This document shows positions 8,576 to 18,601 of a DNA stretch of 64,000 nucleotides, piece after piece (positions within the stretch are counted from its first letter, which is position 1; the number at the start of each line of letters is the position of its first letter). Under the pieces are notes generated by a model. That model worked only from the letters and a program-made list of their open reading frames with translations. It did no database searches and was not told the DNA's origin. Source of the DNA: Pseudobutyrivibrio ruminis (GTDB lineage: Bacteria; Bacillota; Clostridia; Lachnospirales; Lachnospiraceae); the NCBI RefSeq assembly GCF_015057245.1, contig NZ_SVET01000008.1, positions 1-64,000 of the forward strand, in the 5' to 3' direction. A program made the position numbers and the translations under genes.

Positions 8576-8605
8576 ATAACAGATTGTAAATAAATGGAGG
8601 GTGTT

Positions 8606-9475
8606 ATGGACACAGTAGAGACAGTTACAGCGGATGAACTAGTGGAAGACATACAGACTGGTGTGCTTCAGCAACAGCTTGAAGCCATGATACCAAAGTT
8701 TTGGAGCTTCTTTTGGAGTGCAGTACTTGCGCTTATAGTTTTTATCATTGGAACTCGCATTATAAAAGGCATCATCAAGCTTTTTCATAAGGCTATGAAT
8801 CTCAAAGAGGTGGATCCAGGCGTGGAGACATTTCTTGAGTCTGTTCTTAGATGGATTCTTTATATAATTCTACTGACAATTATTCTCGGCTTATTTGGTG
8901 TTACAACTACATCAATATCTGCAGCTGTTGCAGGCCTTGGGGTTACAATAGGTCTTGCTTTACAGGGCGCTTTGTCAAACTTTGCAGGTGGCATACTTAT
9001 CCTTGTTATGCATCCATTTAGAGTTGGGGATTACATTATTGAGCATGCTTCAGGGCAGGAGGGTACAGTTGATAAAATCAACATCATCTATACTACCTTA
9101 AAGATGCTAGATGGCTGTTTGGTTCAAATTCCAAATGGAACACTTTCAGCTACATCAATTACAAACTGCACAGCTCAAAGCTATCGTTTGTTTAACGAAA
9201 CAGTGGGAATCAGCTACGGCTCAGATATCGCAAAGGCAAAAGAAATACTTCAGGATATTGCTGAAAAGGCTGAGCATAGATTGGAGATTTCTCCTATTCA
9301 GGTTTTTGTAGCAGAGCTTGGAGAAAGTGCTGTACAAATTGGCTTGAGATTCCCAGTGGATATAGACCATTACTGGACCACAAAATGGGAAACACTAGAA
9401 GAAATTAAAAATAGATTTGATAAAACAGGAATCGAGATTTGCTACAATCAGCTAGATGTACATATCACACAATAG
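8606..9475 (+). CDS. MscS-family small-conductance mechanosensitive channel
   Basis: 289 residues. I start at ATG 8606 (GGAGGG 5 bp upstream), not at ATG 8594, which contains that ribosome site. There are three predicted membrane helices; the third holds the glycine/alanine-rich pore pattern (AAVAGLGVTIGLALQGALSN). It is followed by the beta domain (FRVGDYI, VQIPNGTLSATSITN) and a C-terminal alpha/beta domain. By family it opens on membrane tension to release solutes in osmotic downshock. Separate transcription unit. Confidence 0.9.
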   Translation: MDTVETVTADELVEDIQTGVLQQQLEAMIPKFWSFFWSAVLALIVFIIGTRIIKGIIKLFHKAMNLKEVDPGVETFLESVLRWILYIILLTIILGLFGVTTTSISAAVAGLGVTIGLALQGALSNFAGGILILVMHPFRVGDYIIEHASGQEGTVDKINIIYTTLKMLDGCLVQIPNGTLSATSITNCTAQSYRLFNETVGISYGSDIAKAKEILQDIAEKAEHRLEISPIQVFVAELGESAVQIGLRFPVDIDHYWTTKWETLEEIKNRFDKTGIEICYNQLDVHITQ

Positions 9476-9487
9476 AAAGGCATTAAT

Positions 9488-12397
9488 TTGAACAAGGCAT
9501 ACGAATTACTAAAAGAGGAAAAGCTTGAGGGCTTGGATTCCCTTGGCTTCATATTTGAACATAAGAAAACAAAAGCTAGAATTTGCTTCATTTCAAACGA
9601 CGATACAAACAAAGTATTTTACATAGGCTTTAGAACTCCACCAAAGGATTCTACCGGTGTGGCTCATATCGTTGAGCACACAGTACTTTGTGGCTCAGAC
9701 AAATATCCTGTAAAGGACCCATTTGTAGAGCTCGTAAAGGGAAGCTTAAACACTTTCCTTAATGCAATGACATACCCAGATAAGACAGTTTATCCTATAG
9801 CCAGCACAAACAACGCTGACTACATGAATCTTATCGATGTATATATGGATGCAGTTTTCCATCCAAATATCTACAAATACCGTGAGATATTTGAACAGGA
9901 GGGCTGGCATTATGAAATGGAAAATGAGGACAGCGACCTGACAATCAACGGCGTTGTATACAACGAGATGAAGGGAGCATATTCATCACCTGATGATGTG
10001 CTTTCACGTCAGATTCTCAATTCTCTTTTCCCTGATACAACTTACGCTATTGAATCAGGCGGTGACCCAAAGGTTATCCCAACTCTTACATATGAGGATT
10101 TCCTTGCATTCCACAGTAAGTATTATCATCCAAGCAATTCATACATCTATGTTTATGGTGATGTGGATATCGATGATTTGCTTGAGTATTTGGATACAAA
10201 ATATCTTCGCCACTACGATTACCTAGAGGTAGATTCAGAGATTAACATGCAGCCTGCCTTTGATAAGCCAGTTGAGGTCACTGTAGATTATCCAATCGCG
10301 GCAGATCAGGATACAAAGAACAATGCTTATCTTTCTTACAATGTTTGTATAGGCGATGTTCTTGATCCAAACATGTATAGAGCTTTCGATATATTAAATT
10401 ACGCGCTTGTATCAGCACCAGGTGCACCTTTATATCAGGCTTTGATTGATGCAAATATTGCAGAGGATGTTGAGTGTTCATTTGAATCATCTCAGCGCCA
10501 GATGTATTTTTCAGTAGTAGCACGTGGCGCAAACGAAGAGGACAGAGATCGCTTTGTTAACATTATCGAAACTACACTTCAAAACGAGATTAAAAAGGGT
10601 ATTGATAAAAAGACTCTTTTTGCTGCTATAAATGGTGAACAGTTTAGAGCTAGAGAGCTAGACTTCGGCAGTGCTCCAAAGGGACTTATCATTGGACTTC
10701 AGCTTCTTGATAGCTGGTTATATGATAAAAACAAACCATTCCTTCATTTACATGCTGTTGAAGTATTAGATAAAATTAAAACGAGAGTTAATAACGGACT
10801 TTTCGATTATATTGCAGATGTTTACCTTCTTTCAAATAATCATAAGTCTATCGTTACTCTTAGACCAAAGCAGGGACTTACAGCAGCAGATGACAATGAA
10901 TTAAAAGAAAAGCTTGCTGCTAAAAAGGCAACTCTTTCAAAGGAAGAAATCAAACAGATTGTTGAACATACAGCATATCTGAAGGAATATCAGGAGACTC
11001 CTAGTTCAAAGGAGGATTTGGCAAAGATACCTATGCTTACCAGATTCGACCTTACAAGAGAAGCTCGTCCTATAGATTTGGCGGTCTATGATGAGGATGG
11101 AACAACAATCCTTCATCACAAGGTTAGTACAAATGGAATCCATTATTTCAATATGGTTTTCGATATCAGCGATATTACATTATCAGATATTCCATATGTA
11201 TCATTATTGGAACGATTCATCGGATTGATGGATACAAAGCATTATACATACGCTGATTACACTAATGAAATGTATCTTCATACTGGCGGTATAACTACTA
11301 CAACAGCTGTTCATGAAGTATTTGGCGAGCATGATAAATATCGCATCACCTTTGAGGTTCGTTCGAAATTCATCTACGAAGAAGCAGATGTGGCAAAGGA
11401 CCTTGCAATGGAAATGATATGCAATACCTTATTCTCGGATGAAAAGAGATTAAAGGAGCTTATCGTAGCAGAGAAATCCCACATGGAATCACTTCTCAAT
11501 TCAAGAGGTAACCAGGTGGCTGCTACTAGAGCAAGATGCGGTTTCTCAAAGAAGGCCAACATTTCAGATTTGGCAAATGGAGTTCGATTCTATAGATTCC
11601 TTGTAGACCTTGAAGAGAACTTTGATGATAGAAAAGGCGAAATTATATCTAAACTTAACGAAATGTGCAAAACAATATTTGCAAAGGATAGATTGATAAT
11701 ATCATCTACTGGTAAGACAGAGGTACTGAATCAGGCAAGAAGGCTTGTAAACGATATAAGACCATTGCTTTCTCAGGAAAAGCTTTCCTTCGAGGGAGAT
11801 GATGAGTTTGAGGTTCATCCAGTAAAGGAGGCCCTTAAGGATGCTTCACAGATTCAGTATGTAGCAATGGCTGGCGATTTTGTTAAATCAGGATATAAAT
11901 ACAATGGAAGCTACAAGCTTCTCAATACAATTCTTGGTTATGACTACTTCTGGATAAAGGTCCGTGTCCAGGGTGGTGCATATGGCTGCAACATGAATTC
12001 AAGCCGTCAGGGAGATATGGTATTTGTATCATATCGTGATCCAAATCTTGCTGAGACACTCAAGGTATTTGAAGAGACAGGTGATTATCTTAGAAACTTT
12101 GATGCCGACGATAGAGATATGACAAAGTACATTATAGGTACTATAAGTGGTATGGATACACCACTTACACCTTCGCAGCGAGGCCTTCGTGGATTGAACT
12201 GCTACATTTCCGGCATCAGCTACGAGGATTTGCAGCGCACTAGGGATGAAGTCTTAGATGCTACGGTAGAGGACATCAGAGCCTTAGCTGAGCCAGTAGA
12301 TGCTGCTATGTCACAACGTTACATCTGTGTTGTAGGAAACGAATCCGTGGTGGAAGCGAATTCAGAATTATTTACGGTAGTAGAGAATTTATATTAG
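9488..12397 (+). CDS. M16C zinc metallopeptidase (presequence protease/insulinase-like)
   Basis: 969 residues, the usual size of two-halved M16C enzymes. The inverted zinc motif HIVEH is at residues 60-64, followed downstream by the NEMKGAYSSP region that carries the third ligand in this family. The family cleaves short unfolded peptides in a closed chamber. Starts with TTG, supported by GAAAGG 7 bp upstream. First gene of a run with era and recO, an arrangement common in clostridia. Confidence 0.9.
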   Translation: MNKAYELLKEEKLEGLDSLGFIFEHKKTKARICFISNDDTNKVFYIGFRTPPKDSTGVAHIVEHTVLCGSDKYPVKDPFVELVKGSLNTFLNAMTYPDKTVYPIASTNNADYMNLIDVYMDAVFHPNIYKYREIFEQEGWHYEMENEDSDLTINGVVYNEMKGAYSSPDDVLSRQILNSLFPDTTYAIESGGDPKVIPTLTYEDFLAFHSKYYHPSNSYIYVYGDVDIDDLLEYLDTKYLRHYDYLEVDSEINMQPAFDKPVEVTVDYPIAADQDTKNNAYLSYNVCIGDVLDPNMYRAFDILNYALVSAPGAPLYQALIDANIAEDVECSFESSQRQMYFSVVARGANEEDRDRFVNIIETTLQNEIKKGIDKKTLFAAINGEQFRARELDFGSAPKGLIIGLQLLDSWLYDKNKPFLHLHAVEVLDKIKTRVNNGLFDYIADVYLLSNNHKSIVTLRPKQGLTAADDNELKEKLAAKKATLSKEEIKQIVEHTAYLKEYQETPSSKEDLAKIPMLTRFDLTREARPIDLAVYDEDGTTILHHKVSTNGIHYFNMVFDISDITLSDIPYVSLLERFIGLMDTKHYTYADYTNEMYLHTGGITTTTAVHEVFGEHDKYRITFEVRSKFIYEEADVAKDLAMEMICNTLFSDEKRLKELIVAEKSHMESLLNSRGNQVAATRARCGFSKKANISDLANGVRFYRFLVDLEENFDDRKGEIISKLNEMCKTIFAKDRLIISSTGKTEVLNQARRLVNDIRPLLSQEKLSFEGDDEFEVHPVKEALKDASQIQYVAMAGDFVKSGYKYNGSYKLLNTILGYDYFWIKVRVQGGAYGCNMNSSRQGDMVFVSYRDPNLAETLKVFEETGDYLRNFDADDRDMTKYIIGTISGMDTPLTPSQRGLRGLNCYISGISYEDLQRTRDEVLDATVEDIRALAEPVDAAMSQRYICVVGNESVVEANSELFTVVENLY

Positions 12398-12413
12398 TTA
12401 AGAGGAATTTAGA

Positions 12414-13328
12414 ATGAGTGATAATTTTAGATCGGGTTTTGTTACTATAGTGGGGCGCCCAAATGTTGGTAAGAGCACTTTGATGAACCATATTATAGGG
12501 CAGAAGATTGCTATTACAAGTAACAAGCCACAGACAACAAGAAACAGAATCCAAACTGTTTATACAGATGAGGAAGTGGGTCAAATCGTATTTTTGGATA
12601 CACCAGGTATGCACGAGGCTAAGAATAAGCTTGGTGAATACATGATGTCTGCAGCTAAAAGCACAATCAACGATGTTGATTTGATTCTCTGGCTTGTAGA
12701 GCCTGATACAAAGGTTGGCGCCGCAGATAAGAAAATTGCTGAGCTTTTATCCACAGCAGATGCTCCGATAATGTTAGTTATCAACAAGATTGACATGGCT
12801 GATGGTGTAAAAGTAGGAGAGACAATTTCAGCATTTAAGGATTTATGTGATTTTGTTGAGGTTGTTCCAGTTTCTGCTTTACATGGAGAAGGCTGCGAGG
12901 ATCTTCTTTCTACTATATTTAAATATTTACCAGAAGGACCTGCCTTCTATGACCCTGAGACTGTTACAAATCAGACTCTCAGAGAAATTACAGCAGAGAT
13001 TATCCGTGAAAAATCTCTTCATGCTTTAAATGATGAGGTTCCACACGGAATAGGAATTCTTATTGATTCCATGAAGGAGCGCCCTGGTAAGCGTCCAATG
13101 TGGGATATTGAAGCGACAATTGTTTGCGAGAAAAACTCACACAAAGGAATCATTATTGGCAAGGGCGGCGCAATGATTAAAAAAATCGGCACAAATGCAC
13201 GCTACGAAATCGAAAAGCTTCTTGAAGCAAAGGTTAATCTTAAGCTCTTTGTTAAGGTTAAAAAGGATTGGAGAGAAAGCGAGTACGATTTAAAGACTTT
13301 CGGTTACAAGAAAGAGGATTTAGGATAA
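12414..13328 (+). CDS. era: GTPase Era, 16S rRNA/30S assembly factor
   Basis: 304 residues. The G1 motif GRPNVGKS is at 14-21, the switch I region (PQTTRNRIQ) follows, DTPG is at 62-65, and NKID is near 124. The C-terminal KH domain carries GKGGAMIKKIG. Era binds the 3' end of 16S rRNA and is needed for 30S maturation. 16 bp after the M16 gene, with no gap to recO. Confidence 0.97.
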   Translation: MSDNFRSGFVTIVGRPNVGKSTLMNHIIGQKIAITSNKPQTTRNRIQTVYTDEEVGQIVFLDTPGMHEAKNKLGEYMMSAAKSTINDVDLILWLVEPDTKVGAADKKIAELLSTADAPIMLVINKIDMADGVKVGETISAFKDLCDFVEVVPVSALHGEGCEDLLSTIFKYLPEGPAFYDPETVTNQTLREITAEIIREKSLHALNDEVPHGIGILIDSMKERPGKRPMWDIEATIVCEKNSHKGIIIGKGGAMIKKIGTNARYEIEKLLEAKVNLKLFVKVKKDWRESEYDLKTFGYKKEDLG

Positions 13329-14054
13329 ATGGGACTGGTTACCCTGACAGGATTAGTGCTTTCCAGCTCTGATGTTGGTGAATTTGATAAGCGTCTGGTT
13401 ATTCTTACAAAGGAAGCAGGGCGAATCACTGCATTTGCAAAAGGAGCAAGAAGGCCGAATAATCCGCTTGTTGCAGCGTGTTCACCGTTTTGCTTTGGCG
13501 TGTTTGATGCCTTTGAAGGCCGCAATTCCTATCATATAAGCAAAGCAAACATCTCCAATTATTTCAGAGATTTGGTTTTGGATTATGACAAGGTTTGCCT
13601 GGGCTCGTATTTTTTGGAAGTGGCAGATTTCCTCTCGGTAGAGGGAATGGATGAAAAAAACAGACTGGCTCTTGTATATCAGAGCTTGAAAGCTTTGGAA
13701 TCTGGCAAATTCAGCCATCGACTTCTGAAAAACATATACGATTTAAAGACCTGGGTAATAGATGGTGAATATCCTAATGTATTTAATTGCACATGTTGTG
13801 GAAAAAAGGAAAATTTAACAGTCTTTTCGTTGAAAAGACATGGAATGCTTTGCAAAGAATGTGCAAAATTGGAATCAGGTGCAATTATTTCCAACTCAAC
13901 ACTGTATACAATGCAATTTATTGTTTCCTCAACCATTGAAAAGTTGTATACTTTTGTGTTGAATGAGGAAACTGAAGAAGAATTAACTAGAATTTTAGAC
14001 GGCTATAGATTAAACTATAGGTCGCATAAATATAAGAGCGAGGAATTTCTATGA
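13329..14054 (+). CDS. recO: DNA repair protein RecO
   Basis: 241 residues. N-terminal OB-fold (TLTGLVLSSSDVGEFDKRLV) and a C-terminal helical part with a four-cysteine zinc site (CTCCGK and CKEC, about residues 155-180). RecO works with RecF/RecR in loading RecA at gaps. Its ATG follows the era stop directly, so translation is probably coupled. Confidence 0.93.
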   Translation: MGLVTLTGLVLSSSDVGEFDKRLVILTKEAGRITAFAKGARRPNNPLVAACSPFCFGVFDAFEGRNSYHISKANISNYFRDLVLDYDKVCLGSYFLEVADFLSVEGMDEKNRLALVYQSLKALESGKFSHRLLKNIYDLKTWVIDGEYPNVFNCTCCGKKENLTVFSLKRHGMLCKECAKLESGAIISNSTLYTMQFIVSSTIEKLYTFVLNEETEEELTRILDGYRLNYRSHKYKSEEFL

Positions 14055-14830
14055 CTAATAACAGACCCCGCCAGGGTTCTGGCATGCGGAGTCGTAATAG
14101 TGCAAACAGTCCTACCAGACAGGGAGTTGCTGCTAGGGAGCTTCAGGAAGCCCGTAGGAAAAGAAGACAGCGCGAGGTAATGCGCAATCGCATTATTCTC
14201 GGTGTGATTTGCCTTTGTATTTTTGCACTTCTCATTACACTTATTGTAAAATTATTAGGTGGGCTGATTGGTTCAGGCAATACAGCCGACACTTCTACCA
14301 TTACTTTCCAGAAAAATGGACAGGTCGTTTTTGAAGAAGTGATTGATTTTGATTCAGATACATATTCAAAATCGGAACTTAAAAGCTACACAAATGATTT
14401 AATAAGTAGCTTCAACGAAACCTATGGCGAGGAAGCAATCAAGCTAAACAAGCTTTCTGTTAAAGGGGACGAAGCCTACATCAAAACTACATATAAGGAT
14501 GCTGATTGCTACACAGCTTTCACATCTTATGAAACTTTTGATGCTTCTTACGAAGATGCAGTTTCCGCCGGATACGATTTTGGTGAGCTTTTTTCAACTG
14601 TAGCTGATAATGTAGTAGGAGAAGCGCAGGTGGTTGACACTGAAAGCTTATTTGCTGGAATGCAGGTGGCAATCATCAAAGAAAACGTTACTGTTGTTGT
14701 GCCTGGCACAATTACATATATATCAAATGCCAATGTTGATTTGGTAGAAGCTGACACAGTTACAATTTCCCAAGCTGATGGGAATGAGGATGCTTCAGAT
14801 TTAGTATATGTTATATATACTTTGGAATAA
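14051..14830 (+). CDS. Membrane-anchored protein of unknown function
   Basis: 259 residues, overlapping the end of recO by 4 bp (ATGA). The first 48 residues are rich in Arg, Asn, Gln and Ser, then comes one membrane helix (about 49-72) and an extracellular-looking domain rich in Thr, Ser and acidic residues. No motif I recognise. The overlap with recO and position before glyQS mark it as a real operon member. Confidence 0.75.
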   Translation: MTNNRPRQGSGMRSRNSANSPTRQGVAARELQEARRKRRQREVMRNRIILGVICLCIFALLITLIVKLLGGLIGSGNTADTSTITFQKNGQVVFEEVIDFDSDTYSKSELKSYTNDLISSFNETYGEEAIKLNKLSVKGDEAYIKTTYKDADCYTAFTSYETFDASYEDAVSAGYDFGELFSTVADNVVGEAQVVDTESLFAGMQVAIIKENVTVVVPGTITYISNANVDLVEADTVTISQADGNEDASDLVYVIYTLE

Positions 14831-14850
14831 TATTAGAAGGGAACATAATC

Positions 14851-16248
14851 ATGGAAAAAACAATGGACAAAATTATTGCTCTTGCCAAGGCAAGAGGCTT
14901 TGTATATGCAGGTTCCGAAATCTACGGTGGTCTTGCTAATACATGGGATTACGGTAATCTTGGCGTTGAGCTCAAGAATAACGTAAAAAAAGCTTGGTGG
15001 CAGAAATTCGTTCAGGAAAATCCATACAACGTAGGTGTTGATTGTGCGATTCTTATGAATCCACAGACATGGATTGCTTCTGGACACCTTGGCTCATTCT
15101 CAGATCCACTTATGGATTGTAAGGAATGCCACGAAAGATTTAGAGCAGACAAAATCATTGAGGATTTTGCAGCTGAAAAGGGTATCGAGCTTAAGTCATC
15201 AGTTGATGGCTGGAGCAAAGAGGAGATGAAGGAATTCATCGACAGCAACAACGTTCCATGTCCTACATGTGGAAAGCACAACTTCACAGATATTCGCGAG
15301 TTCAACCTTATGTTCAAGACATTCCAGGGTGTTACTGAGGATGCTAAGAACACAGTTTACCTTCGTCCTGAGACAGCACAGGGTATTTTCGTAAACTTCA
15401 AGAATGTTCAGCGTACATCTCGTAAGAAGGTTCCATTTGGTATTGGCCAGATTGGTAAGTCATTCCGTAACGAGATTACACCTGGTAACTTCACATTCCG
15501 TACTCGTGAGTTCGAGCAGATGGAGCTTGAGTTCTTCTGCAAGCCTGGTACACAGGATGAGTGGTTCCAGTATTGGAGAAGCTTCTGCCGTGATTGGCTT
15601 ACAAGCCTCGGCATGAAGGAAGATGAGATGAGACTTCGTGACCACGATCCAGAGGAGCTTTCATTCTACTCAACAGGTACTACAGATATCGAGTACTTAT
15701 TCCCATTCGGTTGGGGTGAGCTTTGGGGTATCGCTAGCCGTACTGACTACGACCTTACACAGCATCAGAACGTATCTGGTCAGGATCTTACATACTTCGA
15801 TGATGAGACAAACGAAAAGTACTTACCATACGTAATCGAGCCATCTCTTGGTGCTGATCGTGTTGTTCTTGCATTCCTTTGTGCAGCATACGATGAGGAA
15901 GAGGTTGGTAAGGATGGAAAGAGTGATGTTCGTACAGTTCTTCACTTCCACCCAGCTCTTGCACCAGTAAAGATTGGTGTGCTTCCACTTTCAAAGAAGC
16001 TCAACGAAGGCGCTGAAAAGGTATTTACAGAGCTTTCAAAGAAATACAACTGCGAATTTGACGACAGAGGAACAATCGGTAAGAGATATCGTCGTATGGA
16101 CGAAATCGGAACACCATTCTGTATCACATATGACTTTGATTCAGAAGAAGACCATATGGTTACAATTCGTCATCGTGATTCTATGGAGCAGGAAAGAATT
16201 GCGATTGCAGATTTGGATGCATATTTTGCAGACAAATTTACATTTTAA
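14851..16248 (+). CDS. glyQS: Glycyl-tRNA synthetase, single-chain dimeric type
   Basis: 465 residues, the compact eukaryote/Gram-positive type of class II enzyme, not the alpha2beta2 type. It opens with the typical ARGFVYAGSEIYGGLANTWD block. Class II motif 2 (SFRNEITP...FRTREFEQME) and motif 3 (EPSLGADRVVLAFL) are present, and a CxxC pair (CPTCGK) lies in the insertion. Charges tRNA-Gly with glycine. No T-box is possible in the 20 bp before it, so it is transcribed with recO. Confidence 0.96.
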   Translation: MEKTMDKIIALAKARGFVYAGSEIYGGLANTWDYGNLGVELKNNVKKAWWQKFVQENPYNVGVDCAILMNPQTWIASGHLGSFSDPLMDCKECHERFRADKIIEDFAAEKGIELKSSVDGWSKEEMKEFIDSNNVPCPTCGKHNFTDIREFNLMFKTFQGVTEDAKNTVYLRPETAQGIFVNFKNVQRTSRKKVPFGIGQIGKSFRNEITPGNFTFRTREFEQMELEFFCKPGTQDEWFQYWRSFCRDWLTSLGMKEDEMRLRDHDPEELSFYSTGTTDIEYLFPFGWGELWGIASRTDYDLTQHQNVSGQDLTYFDDETNEKYLPYVIEPSLGADRVVLAFLCAAYDEEEVGKDGKSDVRTVLHFHPALAPVKIGVLPLSKKLNEGAEKVFTELSKKYNCEFDDRGTIGKRYRRMDEIGTPFCITYDFDSEEDHMVTIRHRDSMEQERIAIADLDAYFADKFTF

Positions 16249-16265
16249 CATAGGAGGAGAGTGCT

Positions 16266-16904
16266 ATGGAAAACATTAATGTAGAGGGAGCAGCTGAAAA
16301 GCCTGTTGCACAGCCAGTTGTTGACAACGGAGAAGATTTACTTTTAGAACAGATTGATGCATTCCGCGAGAAGGCAACACAGCTACAGCAACTCATTGCT
16401 CAGAAAGAGCGCAAGGCTGCAGAGTTAGAAGCTTTAGTTAGAGAGAAAGAAGCAATTAATGTTAAGCTACAAGAAGAGCTTTCTAGAAAGCAGGCAGAGG
16501 CAGATAGCCTTGTTGCTGATGTAGAAACTCAGGTAGACCGTATGATGCAGGTTGTTAAAAACAACATGGATCAATTAGAGATTGACATTAAGGGCCAAGT
16601 GAGTGATAATCAAGAGTCCTACGAGACCCACAATAGAAATCTTCAAGATACACTTAAAAATGTATCAGATGGTTTAGATAATATTCAAAACGAGCTTTCC
16701 GAGAAAACGCACTCAGAGTCAGTTCATTTATATCGTTTGATTCAGGATTTATTAAAAGAACACGACAACAGCGAAGAGCAGGCTGTTAAGGCAATTGAGC
16801 ATTACAGCTCATTAAAGAAGCTTTCAGTTGTAGTTATTGTTCTACTTGTATTAACAATGGGGGTATCTATTGCATCACTTATTCTCTCGATAGGATTATT
16901 TTAA
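16266..16904 (+). CDS. Coiled-coil protein with C-terminal membrane anchor, unknown function
   Basis: 212 residues. A long Gln/Glu/Lys-rich coiled coil covers about residues 25-170 and a single hydrophobic helix ends the chain (VVVIVLLVLTMGVSIASLIL), giving a tail-anchored layout. The start has an excellent site (TAGGAGGAG). It sits between glyQS and the pyrophosphatase with gaps of 17 and 21 bp, so it is co-transcribed. No family recognised. Confidence 0.75.
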   Translation: MENINVEGAAEKPVAQPVVDNGEDLLLEQIDAFREKATQLQQLIAQKERKAAELEALVREKEAINVKLQEELSRKQAEADSLVADVETQVDRMMQVVKNNMDQLEIDIKGQVSDNQESYETHNRNLQDTLKNVSDGLDNIQNELSEKTHSESVHLYRLIQDLLKEHDNSEEQAVKAIEHYSSLKKLSVVVIVLLVLTMGVSIASLILSIGLF

Positions 16905-16925
16905 GATAGAATAAATGGAGGGATT

Positions 16926-18569
16926 ATGCCGAATTCAGTTTTTATTATCGGACACAAGAACCCTGATACCGACAGTATTTGTGCCGCTATAGGATATGCA
17001 TACCTTAAAAATGCACTTGGCACAGGAGTAAAATATATACCAAAGAAAGCGGGCGAGCTCAATAAAGAGACTCGTTACGTATTGGACCGTTTTGGCGTTC
17101 AGGAGCCAGAAACAATATCAGACGTTGGAGCTCAGCTCATGGATATTGAGTACAGACAGCTCGAGGGCGTTGATGGTCATATTTCTCTTAAGAAGGCATG
17201 GGAAATCATGCTTGAGAGAGACGTTGTTACACTTCCAGTTATTGCAAAGACAGGCAAGCTTGAAGGTGTAATCGTAAACGGAGATATTGCGTACTCATAC
17301 ATGGATGTATACGATAACAGCATCCTTTCAAGAGCACGTACACAGTTCTCAAACATTATTAGTACACTTAGTGGACGTCTTGTTACAGGAAATCCACATG
17401 CATATTTTGTAAAAGGTTCTGTAGTTATTGCATCAAACAACAGAGAGGATCTTAAAGAAGATATCAACAGAGACGACCTTGTTATTGTTGGTAATATCAC
17501 AGCTCGTCAGCTTATCTGTATAGAAGCTGGATGTAGCTGCTTAGTAGTTTGTGGCGCTTCATCAGTAGATCCTGAGGTTGAAAAGGCAGCTATAGATCAC
17601 CAGGTAGTGCTTATCACTACGGAGTACGACACATTTACAGTTGCTCGTCTTATTCATCAGTCAATGCCTATCCGTCAGTTCATGCAGAAGGAAGACATTA
17701 TCAGCTTTGAGTTAGACGATTATGTAGATGATGTTAGAGAAGTTATGAAAACAGTTCGTCATCGAGATTTCCCAATCCTCGATGAAAACAGACATTACAT
17801 TGGAATGGTTTCACGTCGTCTTCTTTTAAATATGCAAAAGAAGAAGGTTATTTTAGTAGACCACAATGAAAAGTCTCAGGCAGTAGATGGTATCGATCAG
17901 GCAGAAGTACTTGAAATCATCGACCACCACAGACTTGGTTCACTTGAAACTGTTTCACCAATTCTTTTCAGAAATCAGCCACTTGGCTCTACAGCCACAA
18001 TTGTATCGCTGATGTTCCAGGAAAGAGGAGTACAAATTCCAAAGGAAATTGCTGGTGTACTTTGCTCAGCAATCCTTTCAGATACTTTGATGTTTAGGTC
18101 ACCAACATGTACACCAATAGACGAAGAGAGAGCAAGAGAGCTTGCTAAGATCGCCGGTGTTGATGTTACAGAGCTTGCAACTTCTATGTTTGAAGCAGGC
18201 AGCGATTTCAAAGACCGTACAGCTGAGCAGATCTTCCATCAGGATTACAAGATCTTCACTAGCGGAGACACAAAGTTTGGAGTTGCCCAGGTAAGTTCAG
18301 TATCAAAGGGGCAGCTTAATTCAATTAAGGGTGAAATCAGAAAGTACATGGATTCTGTGCTTAATTCATCAGATTTAAATGCAGTATTTGTAATGCTTAC
18401 AGACATCCTTAATGAATCAACAGAGCTTCTATTCGTTGGCGGGGAGGCTGACAAAATAATTGCCGATGCATTTAGAATGCCTGTTGCTGCAGATAGCTAC
18501 ATTTTAGATGGTGTAGTTTCTAGAAAGAAACAGCTTATACCACCTATCATGGAATCTCTACAGGAATAA
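16926..18569 (+). CDS. ppaC: Manganese-dependent inorganic pyrophosphatase with CBS/DRTGG regulatory insert
   Basis: 547 residues, far longer than the roughly 310 of plain family II enzymes. DHH-type N-terminal half with HKNPDTDS (9-16), a regulatory insert of CBS-DRTGG-CBS type (about 70-300), then the rest of the DHH domain (DHNEKSQ, IDHHRLG) and the DHHA2 domain with SRKKQ near the end. The family hydrolyses pyrophosphate; CBS-containing members are regulated by adenine nucleotides. Good ribosome site (GGAGG, 4 bp from ATG). Confidence 0.9.
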   Translation: MPNSVFIIGHKNPDTDSICAAIGYAYLKNALGTGVKYIPKKAGELNKETRYVLDRFGVQEPETISDVGAQLMDIEYRQLEGVDGHISLKKAWEIMLERDVVTLPVIAKTGKLEGVIVNGDIAYSYMDVYDNSILSRARTQFSNIISTLSGRLVTGNPHAYFVKGSVVIASNNREDLKEDINRDDLVIVGNITARQLICIEAGCSCLVVCGASSVDPEVEKAAIDHQVVLITTEYDTFTVARLIHQSMPIRQFMQKEDIISFELDDYVDDVREVMKTVRHRDFPILDENRHYIGMVSRRLLLNMQKKKVILVDHNEKSQAVDGIDQAEVLEIIDHHRLGSLETVSPILFRNQPLGSTATIVSLMFQERGVQIPKEIAGVLCSAILSDTLMFRSPTCTPIDEERARELAKIAGVDVTELATSMFEAGSDFKDRTAEQIFHQDYKIFTSGDTKFGVAQVSSVSKGQLNSIKGEIRKYMDSVLNSSDLNAVFVMLTDILNESTELLFVGGEADKIIADAFRMPVAADSYILDGVVSRKKQLIPPIMESLQE

Positions 18570-18601
18570 GCAAAATATAAATTAAAGGGCAGAATTTTGT
18601 T

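Noticed and set aside
14881..14890. CTTGCCAAGG inside glyQS as another surface box
   Set aside because: Single copy inside coding sequence without a second box at 20-21 bp and without a following -10.
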